Of a stretch of DNA of 64,000 nt, positions 24,506 to 36,800 are shown piece by piece. Origin of the DNA: Lineus longissimus (taxonomy: Eukaryota > Nemertea > Pilidiophora > Heteronemertea > Lineidae); NCBI RefSeq assembly GCF_910592395.1, contig NC_088321.1, positions 13,640,001-13,704,000 on the forward strand. Direction: 5' to 3'. A program made the position numbers and the translations under genes. The notes beneath the pieces were generated by a model, which was given only the letters and a program-made list of their open reading frames with translations, had not been told where the DNA came from and searched no databases. The number at the start of each line of letters is the position of its first letter. Position 1 is the stretch's first letter.

Positions 24506-26119
24506 TCTTTTTTTTAATAAGGTAAAGATTACAGGAGTCAACAAAATTAATTTTATTGAGAGAAATTGACCTGTCCTGCAGGTGGTTGGAATTTACAATA
24601 CAAAGGGTCATGACATTGTGCTCTACTGCGTATCCCTAGTGAGTCGATCTATCCTTGGCGCAGCAGGTTCAAATTGGCTACATCTTGAATAGATTGAATT
24701 GCGATGAAAATCTAATGCAATAAAGGAGCAATATCGAAGAGACAAATTAATCAAACCAATTGTCCACAGACTCGGACCCTGAAATGGCGTGATGTATGCG
24801 TGCATATAAAAGTATATCAATTGGTCCGATAGAGATGATGAGGCAATGTCAATATGCCTTGTTCCTTATGCCCCTTTTTATACGGAGAAGAAGGAGAACC
24901 CAGATAGGCCTTCACATGTCGGCTTCCAAATGGCTCGAACCAACTGTACTATCACTACTATAAATTTAAAATGCGTGCTCCTCCTACATGTAGCAATGTC
25001 TCGGCCAAAAAGGCACTTAGTCGACAGGCAAGCTAGAAGTTCAGCACCGTGAGGAGCTCCTTGGTAAGGCCATGTCAGGTTCCGCACGCCTCTTCAAATA
25101 CATCAAGTATTTAAAGCTGTGGTGAGCACATAAAAAGACCATGGTCACCTTAATTTGAAAATCCCTTCATAATCAAGGGCTACCTCTGACTAAAACAGCA
25201 CCCATAAACAATTGACCACCAATTTGACACCAGCTCCTAACTGCGGGAAAACCCAAGTCCAGCAACCAAAAGTACCAAAAATAAATTTTTGTTTACATTT
25301 GAACTGCACACATGCGTTTGTTTACAATTTCATTTCCCGCGAAATCTCGAAAATCAGGTGACCTGCAATCGTGGATTGAAAATAACATTAACCTGGGTTC
25401 AGCAGGTCAGCAGGTATACCGGCTGTTCCAATCATCCCCCTACAGCCAGCTGTTCAAAAGGTGATGTTATTCACCCCACAGGGAGTGCAGGTAATTGATT
25501 AAGCCCCTGCATAACTTAACACTATCAGCAATGGCTTGGCTTCTGTGGTAAGGAGAATTGACAGTTTTTTTACGGGAGTAACATTATTGTGTTGCTTAAA
25601 ACGTCTACTTTTTACTCATGTAAGAATCGTAGTACTAATAATAACTTCAACTTATTTTCCGGTTATGATAACACAACACGCATCTTTATGATCATGATCT
25701 TTCTCAAACTAACTGAATGACCTAATCGCCTTGGACGCACAACCACATATCAATCCGCCCCGACGATCAACAACAAAGTTTTCGTGCTTTTAGCTGTCAA
25801 CATCAATGGCTATAATATACTCCTGCAGAATAGTAGAATTAATAGAACTAATTTCCGAAGTTTCCAATAGTTTGAACACAAATCAGAACATCACCCATCA
25901 GCTTGACTCAGATCTGCATAAATTACGATAAATAATGATGAAGTCGTCGCTTCAATTTCGCAAAGAAAGTTGACTCCATTCGAAGGTTGTTTTGACCAAA
26001 TTCCGTTGAACTCATCGTTATGAGGGCATTTGAACACATTCTCGTTGATCTTTTCTATAAACGTGTGAAGTTTCGTACCAAAATACATTACCATAAAGGC
26101 TTAAATAAGAAAATTTGTC

Positions 26120-26225
26120 ACTTACAAATCATCGCTCCGGTAGAAATAAAAAGGTCGCCGCCATTTTCTTGATGATAGTTCTCCAGGTAACCTCGGCGGG
26201 AAATTTAAAGCGGGGTCATCCGGGG
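26120..26225 (-). promoter_or_regulatory. Candidate promoter / first exon with E2F- and YY1-like sites
   Basis: On the minus strand a GGCGGGAAA-type word (complement near 26196-26204) is followed by aaaATGGCGGCGACC and then a donor-like TTTGTAAGTGAC near 26127. The first word resembles an E2F site and the second a YY1 site or a start codon in good context. The reading frame stops after 10 codons. I could not find a following exon, so this may be an orphan promoter or a non-coding transcript start. Confidence 0.3.
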
Positions 26226-26719
26226 TCAAACAACAGTTTTGCTCACTACCGCCAACTGGTGATATAAATCGACACTAATCTATTTTATATCAAAACTTCT
26301 GTATCATGAAGACCTTTTCAACTTTATTTCAAGCTTTTATCTGCTGGAATAGAGCGTCAAAAAATTGTTTTTTCATTTACGCATTTTGCCCCCTGGGGAG
26401 CTGAATTTGAGTCGAATCGCCCAAATTTTTTTCCGTAAGCAACATTTTCTGCAGTGTTTATAAGCAAGACTAGATTTGAAGTGCCTCGGTTGTATGATTA
26501 CAAAATGCCCAACTTTGTCTACAGATGGCTGGATGGATGGAAGGACGGACACCAATCGAATAGCTATTTGACTAGCTCCGCTGACTTTGTCAGCTGAGCT
26601 AAAAACTACCCCAAAAAGTTCATTTGAACTGAATCATTATGCACTGAAAGTGTACCAGAGAGTCTGTCAGTTTGGGGAGGGGGCATTAAGCTCTTATTTT
26701 CACATGCCTGTATTCTGAC

Positions 26720-27110
26720 AGTTGAAAGACCATTCCCCTTTGGCGTCATTTTCCTTCTTGCTTTTTGTGACGCCACAACGTTATTCCTCAGGTTAACGTC
26801 TGTGCCGATCCGGTGACTCCAATCAGACTCTTTCAGACTCTGCAGTTTTCTTATTTGAGAGTTCCAATCTCCAAAGTAGACATGATTATGACCGCCTCAC
26901 CACACTACAGTTTTTTTCTCCTTTTTCGGTTGTCAGTCGAGAATGGGGGGTCAAAGACCCTTCTTTTGCATAATTTTCCTTGTTGCCCTTTTGTGACACC
27001 ACAACAGTATTCCTCATGGCAACGTCTGTGGCGATCCGGTGTCTCCGATCAGACTCTAATGCATTTTAAGAGGGTTACATTCTCCAAAGCAGACACAATA
27101 TGACCACCTC
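26720..27110. repeat. Diverged tandem duplication of about 224 bp
   Basis: Two units share attttccttgttgc..tttttgtgac.ccacaac, attcctca.g..aacgtctgtg.cgatccggtg and the later tctccaaag.agaca words. They are only about 75-80 percent alike by eye, so the duplication is old. Confidence 0.65.
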
Positions 27111-27123
27111 ACAACGCTCAGTG

Positions 27124-27311
27124 AAAAAACCTCTCGATTAAAGACACCCTTTGGACTTACAAGTGCTGTCTTTAAAGAAAAGAGAGGTGTCCTTCCTTAG
27201 CACAGATGTTAAACTTAATGGATACAACCAAGTTTGGACCAAAGCTAGTGTCTTTGATAGAGAGGGTGTCCTCATTAGAGAGGTGTCTGCTAAGGGAAGT
27301 TCCACGGTAGT
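27124..27311 (+). mobile_element. MITE family A, near full length
   Basis: Starts aacctctcgattaaagacaccc and ends gtctgctaagggaagttccac. The middle carries aacttaatggatacaaccaagtttgg. Compare 61400-61599. The terminal CAGTA is mutated at the left end. Confidence 0.6.
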
Positions 27312-27475
27312 ATCATTGCGCCAGAGTATGAGAGCGTTCGTTTTCATGTTGCACTGATCATGCGCTTCGACAAGGCGCGAGATCTGGTGCTTACCCAAGA
27401 GAGATGTTAATAACCAAACGCCTAAGTTCATATTTATATATGATTGTTTAATAACACTGAACATACACAGACGTC
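27235..27475 (+). repeat. Segment duplicated again at 28280-28505
   Basis: About 225 bp from the MITE right half through ccacggtagtatca.tgcgccagagtatgagagcg and acaaggcgcgagat to aataacactg.acatac recurs about 1.04 kb downstream in the same orientation with roughly 10 percent difference. The downstream copy is at 28280-28505. Confidence 0.8.
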
Positions 27476-27716
27476 TGTGTCTCCGATCAGACAATAAGGT
27501 GTCCTTATTAGGGAGGTTATGCCATCATTGTCCAAAAAGTGGATTCATGTGTGTGAACACTTGGTCGTGAAGCCTACGTATTACATATTCCATTTTGATT
27601 TTGATTAACTATTTCAAATAATTTGATGCCATTTATATGCGAATTTTAAATTACTTTTTTTATAATACCATATGGCAATTCTGGTGGGGGTCATGTTAAT
27701 TTGCAGTAATAGGGAA

Positions 27717-28024
27717 AGGCGTTGGTAGGAACCTAGGTAATCTAGATACCAATTAAATTTCCATCCTGTTCCTTATGTTTTCACAAGTCTTTCCGTAGAA
27801 AGCATTATTCATTAATTTAAAGTAATCTTTCTCAAAATCAGTCTCAGAGTCCATCCTCCTTTTAGTATTAAAGTCAATGTAGGGCACCAACCACTTTGAC
27901 TGTTTGAAACTGATCACGCGTTTGGATGGTTTTAGGGTCTATCATTTAGCCATTCTTAGTGGTTTTGCTCCAAATATTGCCGAAATGTTATTTCCTAGAT
28001 TCCTACCAACGCCTTTCCCTATTA
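27717..28024. mobile_element. MITE with TAATAGGGAAAGGCGTTGGT inverted ends
   Basis: The left end TAATAGGGAAAGGCGTTGGT continues to AGGAAcCTAGG. The right end is its inverse (CCTAgATTCCTACCAACGCC, then TTTCCCTATTA). The arms are about 31 bp and the element 308 bp. Only one copy is seen in this window. The interior is AT-rich and non-coding. Confidence 0.75.
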
Positions 28025-28279
28025 CTATTTGCCAACATTGATATATGCAGGTTGCCTTCGTACGCTACATGCTACATAGACAGCATACATCTTTTTAGTT
28101 GTAGTAAAAACTACACATCAAACTTTATTCTTTGCAATTAGAGCACAAGGGGACAAACCACTCAATGGACTGCAATTAATGTCAGAATATACAGTAGCTT
28201 GGCAATGTGATGCACAGTGAAGATAATAAATCGAAACATTCGGTTTTAATTAGGAGAGCAACGGACATTAAATTCAAAG

Positions 28280-28505
28280 ACCAAAACTAGTGTCCTTGAT
28301 AGAGAGGGTGTCCTCATTAGAGAGGTGTCTGCTAAGGGAAGTTCCACGGTAGTATCACTGCGCCAGAGTATGAGAGCGTTTGTTTTCAGGTTGCACTGGT
28401 CATGCGCTTTGACAAGGCGCGAGATATGGTGCTTACTCAAGAGTTATGTCAGTAACCAAAGGCATAAGTTCATATATGTGTATGATTGTTAAATAACACT
28501 GTACA
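28280..28505 (+). repeat. Second copy of the duplicated 225-bp segment
   Basis: Matches 27235-27475 and includes a truncated family A MITE end (28265-28350). The duplication therefore happened after that MITE inserted. Confidence 0.8.
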
Positions 28506-28794
28506 TACAAAGATACAAGAAAAGGGACAGTACTTAAAGTATCAAGATTAAAAAAGAACATTAGGCACAGCTTTTCCAACATTATTGAAATACCATCTCC
28601 TTTCCCAAGACAGGCCAGCTCGACTGGTTGGAAGGCCTGCCTGTTTCTCAACAAGCTTGGAAATTGATTCTCCATGTTGAAAATCGTCCTCAATTTACAC
28701 CATCACCAACATGATTTCTTTTACAAGACACAACTACGATTACATGTACAATGTACATGTATTTACGAACAGGTTTATCAGATTTATTATACAT

Positions 28795-29096
28795 TTTAAA
28801 GGGACAACTTGGGGGTCCGTGATCTGTCTGGCCAGCAGGATAATGCCCGTTTGCCACCATACGGTAATTATGCTGACCTCTGAAAATGATTTTGCCAGTG
28901 ATACGAGATGGGTTTAGAGTTGGCTTTTCAAGAGCATTTCAGGCAGATCTCCAGCTACATCCTGTTCTAGACTAGAGCACTATTCAATTAAGGTTAATGA
29001 TTTTTCAATGATCCCATTTGGAGAAGACAAGGCCCAGCTGGAAGCCATTTTGTGACCAAAACCAACATATCTCACACCCAAGTCGTCCCTTTAAAA
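28795..29096. mobile_element. MITE family C, copy 2 (TTTTAAAGGGACAACTTGGG ends)
   Basis: The left end TTTTAAAGGGACAACTTGGG and the right end CCCAAGTCGTCCCTTTAAAA are inverted repeats. The 60 bp next to the right end, inverted, match the left part of 14617-14923. Target duplication could not be read with certainty. Confidence 0.75.
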
Positions 29097-29234
29097 CGCT
29101 TTTTTATATTAGATAGACTTACAAACTAATCACTGTTTTGCATAGGACGGATATCATACGTTTGTCATAGTAGAAAAATATTGGACTCTTAATCTCAACT
29201 CGTTAATGCAAACAATACAAAAATATAGCCAGGT

Positions 29235-29480
29235 CCTGAAAGTGAAAATACGTGTAGATTGTCTTAATTGGTTTTCATATTAAAGGGAAGTATGTACAAC
29301 TTAAACTGTACTTCTATAACACAAATAATGCACACAGTATAATACAAAAATCTCGTTAGGTCCTGAAAGTAAAAATTGTAACTTGTTTCATTGGTTTTCC
29401 ATACAAAAGTTTGTACAAGAAACTGTAGTTCTGATCTACAATATGAAGAATGCACACTGGTTTTTATTACTGGTAGTAAG
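29235..29480. repeat. Diverged tandem duplication of about 125 bp
   Basis: ggtcctgaaagt.aaaat, cattggttttc.ata, aagt.tgtacaa and aatgcacac.g words occur twice in order, starting near 29233 and 29357. No gene is present. Confidence 0.6.
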
Positions 29481-29741
29481 AGGTACATAGATGGCAGCAC
29501 TTGTCACAGCACAACGAAAACTTTTGAGAGAAAGTCTAAGACATGCAAGACAAGAGGTTTCTACAATACATTGTATTCACAAAATTATATACACCACGTT
29601 GCACACAATATCGGATTATATATAGACTAAAGTGTCGGCAAAGGACACAAAAATACTAAAATATTATCTCAACAGTACATGTACATATTTTTAAACAGAT
29701 TTAATTGTAGATATAAAATTAAGAAACCTACATGTAAACAC

Positions 29742-30535
29742 TTGCCATGGAAGAAATCTCACCAACAAAAAAAAGATTGATAGACGGAATTATTAAACAA
29801 ATGAGCCTCATCACTTGTCATGGAAGAAATCGCACCAACATAAAAAGATTGATAGACGGAATTATGAAACAAAGAAGCCTCATCATTTGTCATGGAAGAA
29901 ATCGCACCAAAAAAAAGATTGATAGACGGAATTATGAAAGAAAGAAACGTCATCATTTGTCATGGAAGAAATCTCACTAACAAAAAAGATTGATAGACGG
30001 AATTATGAAAGAAAGAAGCCTCATCATTTGTCATGGAAGAAATCTCACCAACAAAAAAAGATTGATAGATAGAACTATGAAAGAAAGAAGCCTCATCATT
30101 TGTCATGGAAGAAATCTCACCAACAAAAAAAGATTGATAGATGGAATTATGATAGAAAGAAGCCTCATCATTTGTAATGGAAGAAATCTCACCAACAAAA
30201 AAAGATTGATAGACGGAATTATGATAGAAAGAAGCCTCATCATTTGTAATGGAAGAAATCTCACCAACAAAAAAAGATTGATAGACGGAATTATGATAGA
30301 AAGAAGCCTCATCATTTGTAATGGAAGAAATCTCACCAACAAAAAAAGATTGATAGATGGAATTATGATAGAAAGAAGCCTCATCATTTGTCATGGAAGA
30401 AATCTCACCAACAAAAAAAGATTGATAGACGGAATTATGAAACCGAGAAGCCTTAACACTTGTCATGGAAGAAATCTCAACAACAAAAAAAGATTAAAGG
30501 ACGGAATTATGAAACAGAAAAGCCTCAACACTTGC
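29742..30535. repeat. 72-bp minisatellite, about 11 units, open in both directions
   Basis: The unit runs from catggaagaaatctcacc through aaaaaaagattgatagacgg to aattatgaaagaaagaagcc and tcatcatttgt. The period is 72 bp in the central, most regular units; outer units have one- or two-base length changes. Because 72 is divisible by three, long open frames appear on both strands (195 codons plus, 168 codons minus). There is no start context, codon pattern or splice signal that suggests real coding. The array lies about 280 bp downstream of the coiled-coil gene's stop. Confidence 0.92.
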
Positions 30536-30540
30536 CAATA

Positions 30541-30547
30541 TTTTATT
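30541..30547 (-). terminator. Possible polyadenylation signal of the coiled-coil gene
   Basis: On the minus strand AATAAAA reads about 275 bp after the TAG at 30818-30820, directly next to the minisatellite. It is the first AATAAA I see downstream of the stop. Confidence 0.4.
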
Positions 30548-30817
30548 ACATACCTTAAACAACAGACCACATGCTGACAAGTGGTAGAATGAACCCAGAA
30601 TTATTTCATCTGAGAACAAGTGGAAATGTGTAGGATCTGCGGAGGTAATAAATTTCAGCTCTCTAGTACAGATTTGTGATAATGTTCATGTGACCCCTGT
30701 TTCTAAGAGAGCTGATGCCTGCTAACTTAACTATTTCGCTACCGCCCAGGCCGGGTGCGGTGCCCTTTAAAATTACTTCAGCAGCAAAAGAACTAATCTA
30801 AGGCTAATCCTAGCTTC

Positions 30818-33800
30818 CTAGACAGCTGGTGGCTGAGCTGTCTGTCGAGCTCTACGACTGCGTCTGGCCATGAGTTTCTCCTGGAGACCCTGATCCATTC
30901 GGACCTTGTTCATTTCTTGCGCTCGGTTGAATTCTTCAATCTCTTGCTCGTGCTGTTTCTTCAGTTCGTCGATATTTCCTGAAAATAGATGATAGATAGA
31001 TGACAAGCTTGCTTATAAACTGCACACCTCAACCAACGAGATCATTGAGGAGTTTCCTCTACAACCAGGGATGTGACAGTGTCAAGAGTAGAAGAACTGA
31101 AAAAAAATTCATTTGAGAACGCAGTTCTGCACTACACCATTGTGTACAAATACTCTTCTATTTCCTGGACCACCAGTAATTACAAACGGCGTACCCCTTT
31201 CAGACTTACCAAAGAGGTCTGTGGTACCTGGTGCAGGTGCCAACTGATCGAGCGGCATTGGTGTAGGTGCTTTCATGCCTGCTCCAGGTGCCTCTAGGCC
31301 TTCAGGCATGGCTGGGTCGCCTCCTGGGAGATCACCACTGTCGCTCACGTCGTCCGCTTCAAACATCATGGCAACTTCGCGGTCTGCCGCCTCTACCGGG
31401 TCTTCGTATTCTTCTGAAAATTGACAATGCAGAAGAGAAAAAAACATGGTGTGGAAACTGAGAAGCGTGTGGGGATCCCCAGCCCAATATCTGATGCGAA
31501 AAGAAAATAGCTACTGAGTCTTTGATACAAGGAGAGCTATGTAATCCAGGGATATGGCACCAAGGTAACCCAGATGTTATAAACCTGGACTCGTAATGCG
31601 CAGAACTCAAGATACAGATTCTCAACCATGGCTTCACTAATATAATCATTACAGCCAAAGTCCAACAGATATAAAAGAAGAAGACACTCACCATTGCTCT
31701 GGAAAAGTGCATCCACATCTTCATCAAGATGCTCCGAAACCTTCGCCTTGATCAATCTCAGCCTCTCGTCTCGAAGTTGTTTCTCTTTCTTGTTGACATC
31801 GACTGTGGCTGAGTGCATATCCTTTACGATTGTACTTGATATGACCTGGAAATGAAAAAGTCCAGTTACTTCTCGAACCTTTTCGTTGCCAACTGTCGAA
31901 AAATGCACAATGCAATCAATGTGCCTCTTTTTGACTGCAACCTTCATGACGAGGCACTTTGGTTGGTAAATTCCTTAACACATGTCAGTTTCACTTACAT
32001 AATCAAACCACTGTATCAGTGCAGCACTTCTTCTATGCGTCGTACTGTAACACTGCAGTGCATGAGCCTGCCTTTCTGGTGTCTGCATATCTGTATAAAT
32101 ATTCTGCGCCGCTTTATCTAATGTGGCAATCTCTTCCGGTTTGCAATATGGGAACTGGATCGTGTTGAGATACTGCTGGGCGGACGTGATGTTCTGACTA
32201 GCCGCTATGAGGTTGTTTCTGGTTTCCGTGGCAACTTGGTATTTCATTTGAGTATTGCTGAAAAGAGATAAATCATCGTTTGTGAGTAAAGGGACTGTGG
32301 AAGATTTATAAGTATCCCCGAAAGTGGATTAGGTTAACTCTTTCGGTTGACCGATGGCATCGGCCCCCAGACACCAATGTCGAGGGAAAACTGTAGGCAA
32401 CACAGCATGACTTCGCAACCACAAGCCACTTCATCTCCGCCACAGGGCTGAAGTTATAGTTATGGCAGCCTGAACACAGAAGAAGACCGCGGCATCTTCT
32501 AGAGATACATAGTTCATTCCGCATCTCATTCCGCAGCTCAATCTGATATGACCAGTTGGTTAGCTGCCAACTAGTTAAACACGGGGTCTAAACTGCCTTC
32601 ATGCCAGGCACCTGGCATTAAAGACAGGAGTTTGGAAGTAAACAGTGTCTAATAAATCAATTCTGGTTGGCCCTTTCAGTAGGGGTGACACTACAATGAA
32701 CAACCTATACTTTTAAACAGTCCCAACAGACCCTGAGTTCGAAGCAAACTACTCACTTCGCTTGAACTTTAGGAAGATCCTGCCACCGTTTCGATGCAAA
32801 CGCCAACTGGTTACACGCATGATTGAGTAATACGCGACCATTCTGCCACTTGTACTTGGCGACACCTATACGCTGTTTCCGATCTAGTAGCATATCGAGC
32901 TCCGTCTCAAGTTTGTATTCTAGGTCACTGCCGTATTTACCTCCGAAGAGTTTTGCTGGAAGAGGAGGAGATAATATCACCACCTGTACATGCATTCAGC
33001 CTTTATGAGGAGAAGATTGAGCTGCATTGCCGCAAATCTGCGCTATAGAGCTAAAATTTATTACCACATCATACCCTACACATTTCCACTTATTCTGTGA
33101 TGTAATAATTCTTGGCTCACTCCACCACTTGTCAGCATGTGGTCTGTTGACTCAGGTAGATAATATCAATTCGGCAGTGCCAGCACAGCAGGTAGCTAGG
33201 TCTCTCACTCCCAGACCAAAGGCAGATTACATAAGATTACTACAGCAGGCTGCTCCCAGCCCAGCTATCAAGGTAATCAGGATTATAAAGGACATGAGAT
33301 CCGAAATTTATTGCTGAAGTTTTATCAACGCAGATTTGCCACAATGAATTGTATTAAACAAAATAAAGTGAACATATTCTCGATTTCTATCCTCAGATTG
33401 TTTGTGAAAATTAAAGATCGTACTCCTCACCTAATAATTCATCTTGTTCCTTATATATCGCATACAATTCTTCCGCTTCTACCTTTAACCCTGCCACTTC
33501 TGCCGCGACCTTCTCATGCTGTTTCTTGGCGCCGTCGAGCGCTTTCTCTGTCACCTCTTGTTTATTTAGCGCCTCTAAATACTCTTCCTGTTCCTTCGAG
33601 AGCTGGGTATCAAATGCCGCTTGGTCGTTGAAGAAATCTTTCACTGATGGCTCTTGCATCTTGTCGACATCATCTTTTTCCTTTTTGCTGAAAAATCGTA
33701 AATCATTTTGTTAAAATTTTATATTCATCTTCATGATATAACCGTTTCTGCTGAAATGTTTTCAGTGAAAATATGCAACTGGAATTGAAGTCCTCCCAAA

Positions 33801-36800
33801 AACAAAAATGTTTAAGCGGCGACATCTGCAGGTAAAACAACTCATAGCAGGTTCGATAATTTTGCAGATTGCAGCAACAAAACTCCCTTGTTTGCAGACA
33901 CTCTTGATAAAACACTCGGCAAGAATTTGTTGTTGAGCCACGTGTTGAACTGCATATGGTATTTTTAACACTCTGTATATATTGTGGACAGCCCAGTGCT
34001 GCTATCTACTTTATTGAATAACGACTAGTTGCCATATTTTACTCTCTTGCAAGAGCAGGAAGGCCCAGAAGGGAAATGACAAGAAAAGGACAACCACACC
34101 AAAAAACAATAAAATTCAATCAAAAAATAATCGGAAAATCATCATGAACTCTTTCACTCAAGTCAATAGTTCTGAGATCACCTGGCTTTAGGGTTGACCA
34201 TAGGCACCACCATTTTGACTAGAACTTAAAATCCCAAAGCAATTAGAACACATTCAAAAAGAAGTGAATGCCAATTTCAAGGGTGGCCGGGGGTTCTGTT
34301 TTTCGTTTTCCAATGAACAGTCTCCCAGGTTTTAAATGGGTATTTACTTATTTTGAAGGAGTTTTAATTGCTATAGTATTTCAAGTTCTAGTCATAACGG
34401 CGGGACCTAACAGTCAACTCTTATGAGAAACTGAATGGAATTAAACATCTTGAATTCAAAATTCAACCACTCCTTGCAACCATAAGATACCTGTTGAATT
34501 CTTGGATGTCTGCAAGACTTCTATAGACATCCTGGAGTTCTTTTACACTGAAAGTTATTTCAAACCTCAATATATTATGATCTTTAGCAAAATATAATGA
34601 TATACCGGTAACCATCAAGTGTTTTCCCGGGCTTATGATTTGAACGCATCGGGCCTAATCGCATCCTTTGCATGAATGCATTTGGTTGGTTGTTGTTTGT
34701 GTGCGCTTCATCTTCTTGTTAGGTATTATCTTGGAGTTTCTGTCCCCCACATGTAGTCTGGTTGCCATTTACGGCTGGTGCGCCCAGACTACTCGGTGTG
34801 ATTTCGGAGCTTTCTCTCCTAGACTGGTTGTCTACCAGGGCTGAGGAGGCCAGTCTCCCCACATATTTGAGGATTGAGTGACTAGATCCCCTAGGTAATG
34901 CTAGGGGGTAACTATATAATTGGCTGTTGGCCCTGAAAGTGCTCATCCGCCCTCGACGATTAGCTACCTGGGTGCCTAGTCTAACCCAACTGCGACAGGT
35001 GGCCCTGGGCTTCAGGATACCAGTGAACTGGCAGGCAACTGACCTGGGGTGATATTTCTTTAATAAAAAGTCATATTTTCTCAATTTTACTGACTTTTTG
35101 AGATGCATTAAGTGTGAATCTATAAAATTTCCAACACAGAAGACCATTTGCCCCCCCCCCCCCCCCAGCTAGCTACGCCAATGAATTAACTTTCTTAGCA
35201 ATGCGTCTTACGTCTGTTCCACACATTGTGCATACTGTTTCTCATACATCTCCACGTTGAGTTTGATTTCATTCAATTGTTCGGTCTTCATCTTCAGACT
35301 TTTGACGATATTCTGGTCTTCTAACTCGTGAGTCTTCTTCTCTAGTTCCACATAGCGTTGAAGAATTTCTTTCGTGATTTCGACTTGCGCCACCTACGAA
35401 AGAAAACGTAACTATAATCATTCAAGAAGGTATGTTTGCTGTTTATTTTAAGTTAGAGAAGAATGCTTTCTATGGAAAGGACAATTTTAGGTTGTGAGAA
35501 TGAAATCAATGTTAATGTGGATTTCGCACTACAAAGATTCAGTGTACTTTTTACATTTTCCCGGGCGGTGAAAATGAACTGTCTCATTTCCTATTCATAA
35601 GTCTGGCGCAGGCCAGTTAGCTAGATTAGGCCTGCTGGCATGAACTTGTGGACAATAGGGCCACAATAGGGTTCCATTCAGAAACTTGCATGACTTGATG
35701 ATGCTTTGATACCTACTGAGGTGAGGGAAGGGCACTGTATTTGTCATAGGAAATACGCTTTAAGAGCAATCTGTCCAATTATTAATTCATCTTGAACACT
35801 GTGCCAACAAACGAGAATTTTTTTCCCCAGTTTGTTAACTCAGTTGCTCAATCGACATTTTTTAACCTGCAGGAAGATCGAAACAACACACAGTTTTCCA
35901 TTACAGTACAGTGTTGTCAGTAATGTCAGCTAAAAACAAATTTAGAGATAACAGAATGTGTTTTTTTTAAAATTAAACAAGTACAAGAAGTGGTGAAGAC
36001 AAATAAAGGGTTTATGTGCAGATATGAATGTGTGTCACACAACCACCACGAAGAAAATTTGAAGGTGATGGAAGGAATGGAAAACAGAAGGAGAGTATGA
36101 ATATGGTATTTTTACCAGCAAAGCAACGGCCGCTGCTACTTGGCGCTGTCTGTCAAGGTTACAATGTTCCAGGAATGACATCAATTTTGTCTAAGGTTTG
36201 ATGTTATTAGGACCATCATGACATACCTTTTGACTGTCATGACGAACTTTTTGACCACCATGACAGACTTTTTGACCAACTTTTTGACCATCATACTTTT
36301 TGACCATGATGACATACTTTTTGACTGTCCATGAAATACTTTTTGACCATCATACTTTTTGACCATGATGACATACTTTTTGACTGTCCATGACATACTT
36401 TTTGACAAATAGCCTTGTGAAAATCAGCGGGAATTCATCAGGGATTGTGCTGATAACTACAACCGACAGTGAACACAAAATATTTGGGTGTTGTTAACAG
36501 ATTTAGGTCACAAGATTACATACATTCTTTAAGAGGAGGAAAGGTGATCGTATTTGTAATTGTAAAAAACACATGACAATTTGCAACAACTTTTCAGTAG
36601 TTATTCATCTTGAAAATCTGCTGCAAAATTGTTGCAATAGGTGTGAGGATTAGGTATCAGGAGCAAAATAAGGACAGTGATTTTGCATTTTCTTGACCAA
36701 CCTGCTCTTTGTTATTGGGATCTTTTTCCGGCTGTAAAAGGGTTAAAATCAAATACACAGAATTAGTAGGGATATGGCAATAAGAACATGAAGGACCTAT

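Larger units (their letters stand above)
22370..30540. other. 8-kb gene-free region filled with repeats
   Basis: Between the small secreted protein gene and the 3' end of the coiled-coil gene I find no credible coding exon. It contains an inverted-repeat MITE (22793-23135), short tandem duplications (23780-24042), MITE fragments, a duplicated segment (27235-27475 and 28280-28505), further MITEs and the 72-bp minisatellite. A GC-richer patch at 26120-26225 resembles a promoter. Confidence 0.5.

Noticed and set aside
29742-30535. CRISPR-like array of regular repeats
   Set aside because: The units are contiguous copies with no unique spacers, and the genome is eukaryotic.
29747-30577. 195-codon plus-strand frame and 168-codon minus-strand frame as protein genes
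   Set aside because: Both are produced by the 72-bp minisatellite, whose period keeps every frame open; no start context or splice support.
36181-36408. 75-codon minus-strand frame of repeated Met/Ser/Lys/Val
   Set aside because: It is generated by a short tandem repeat in an intron.
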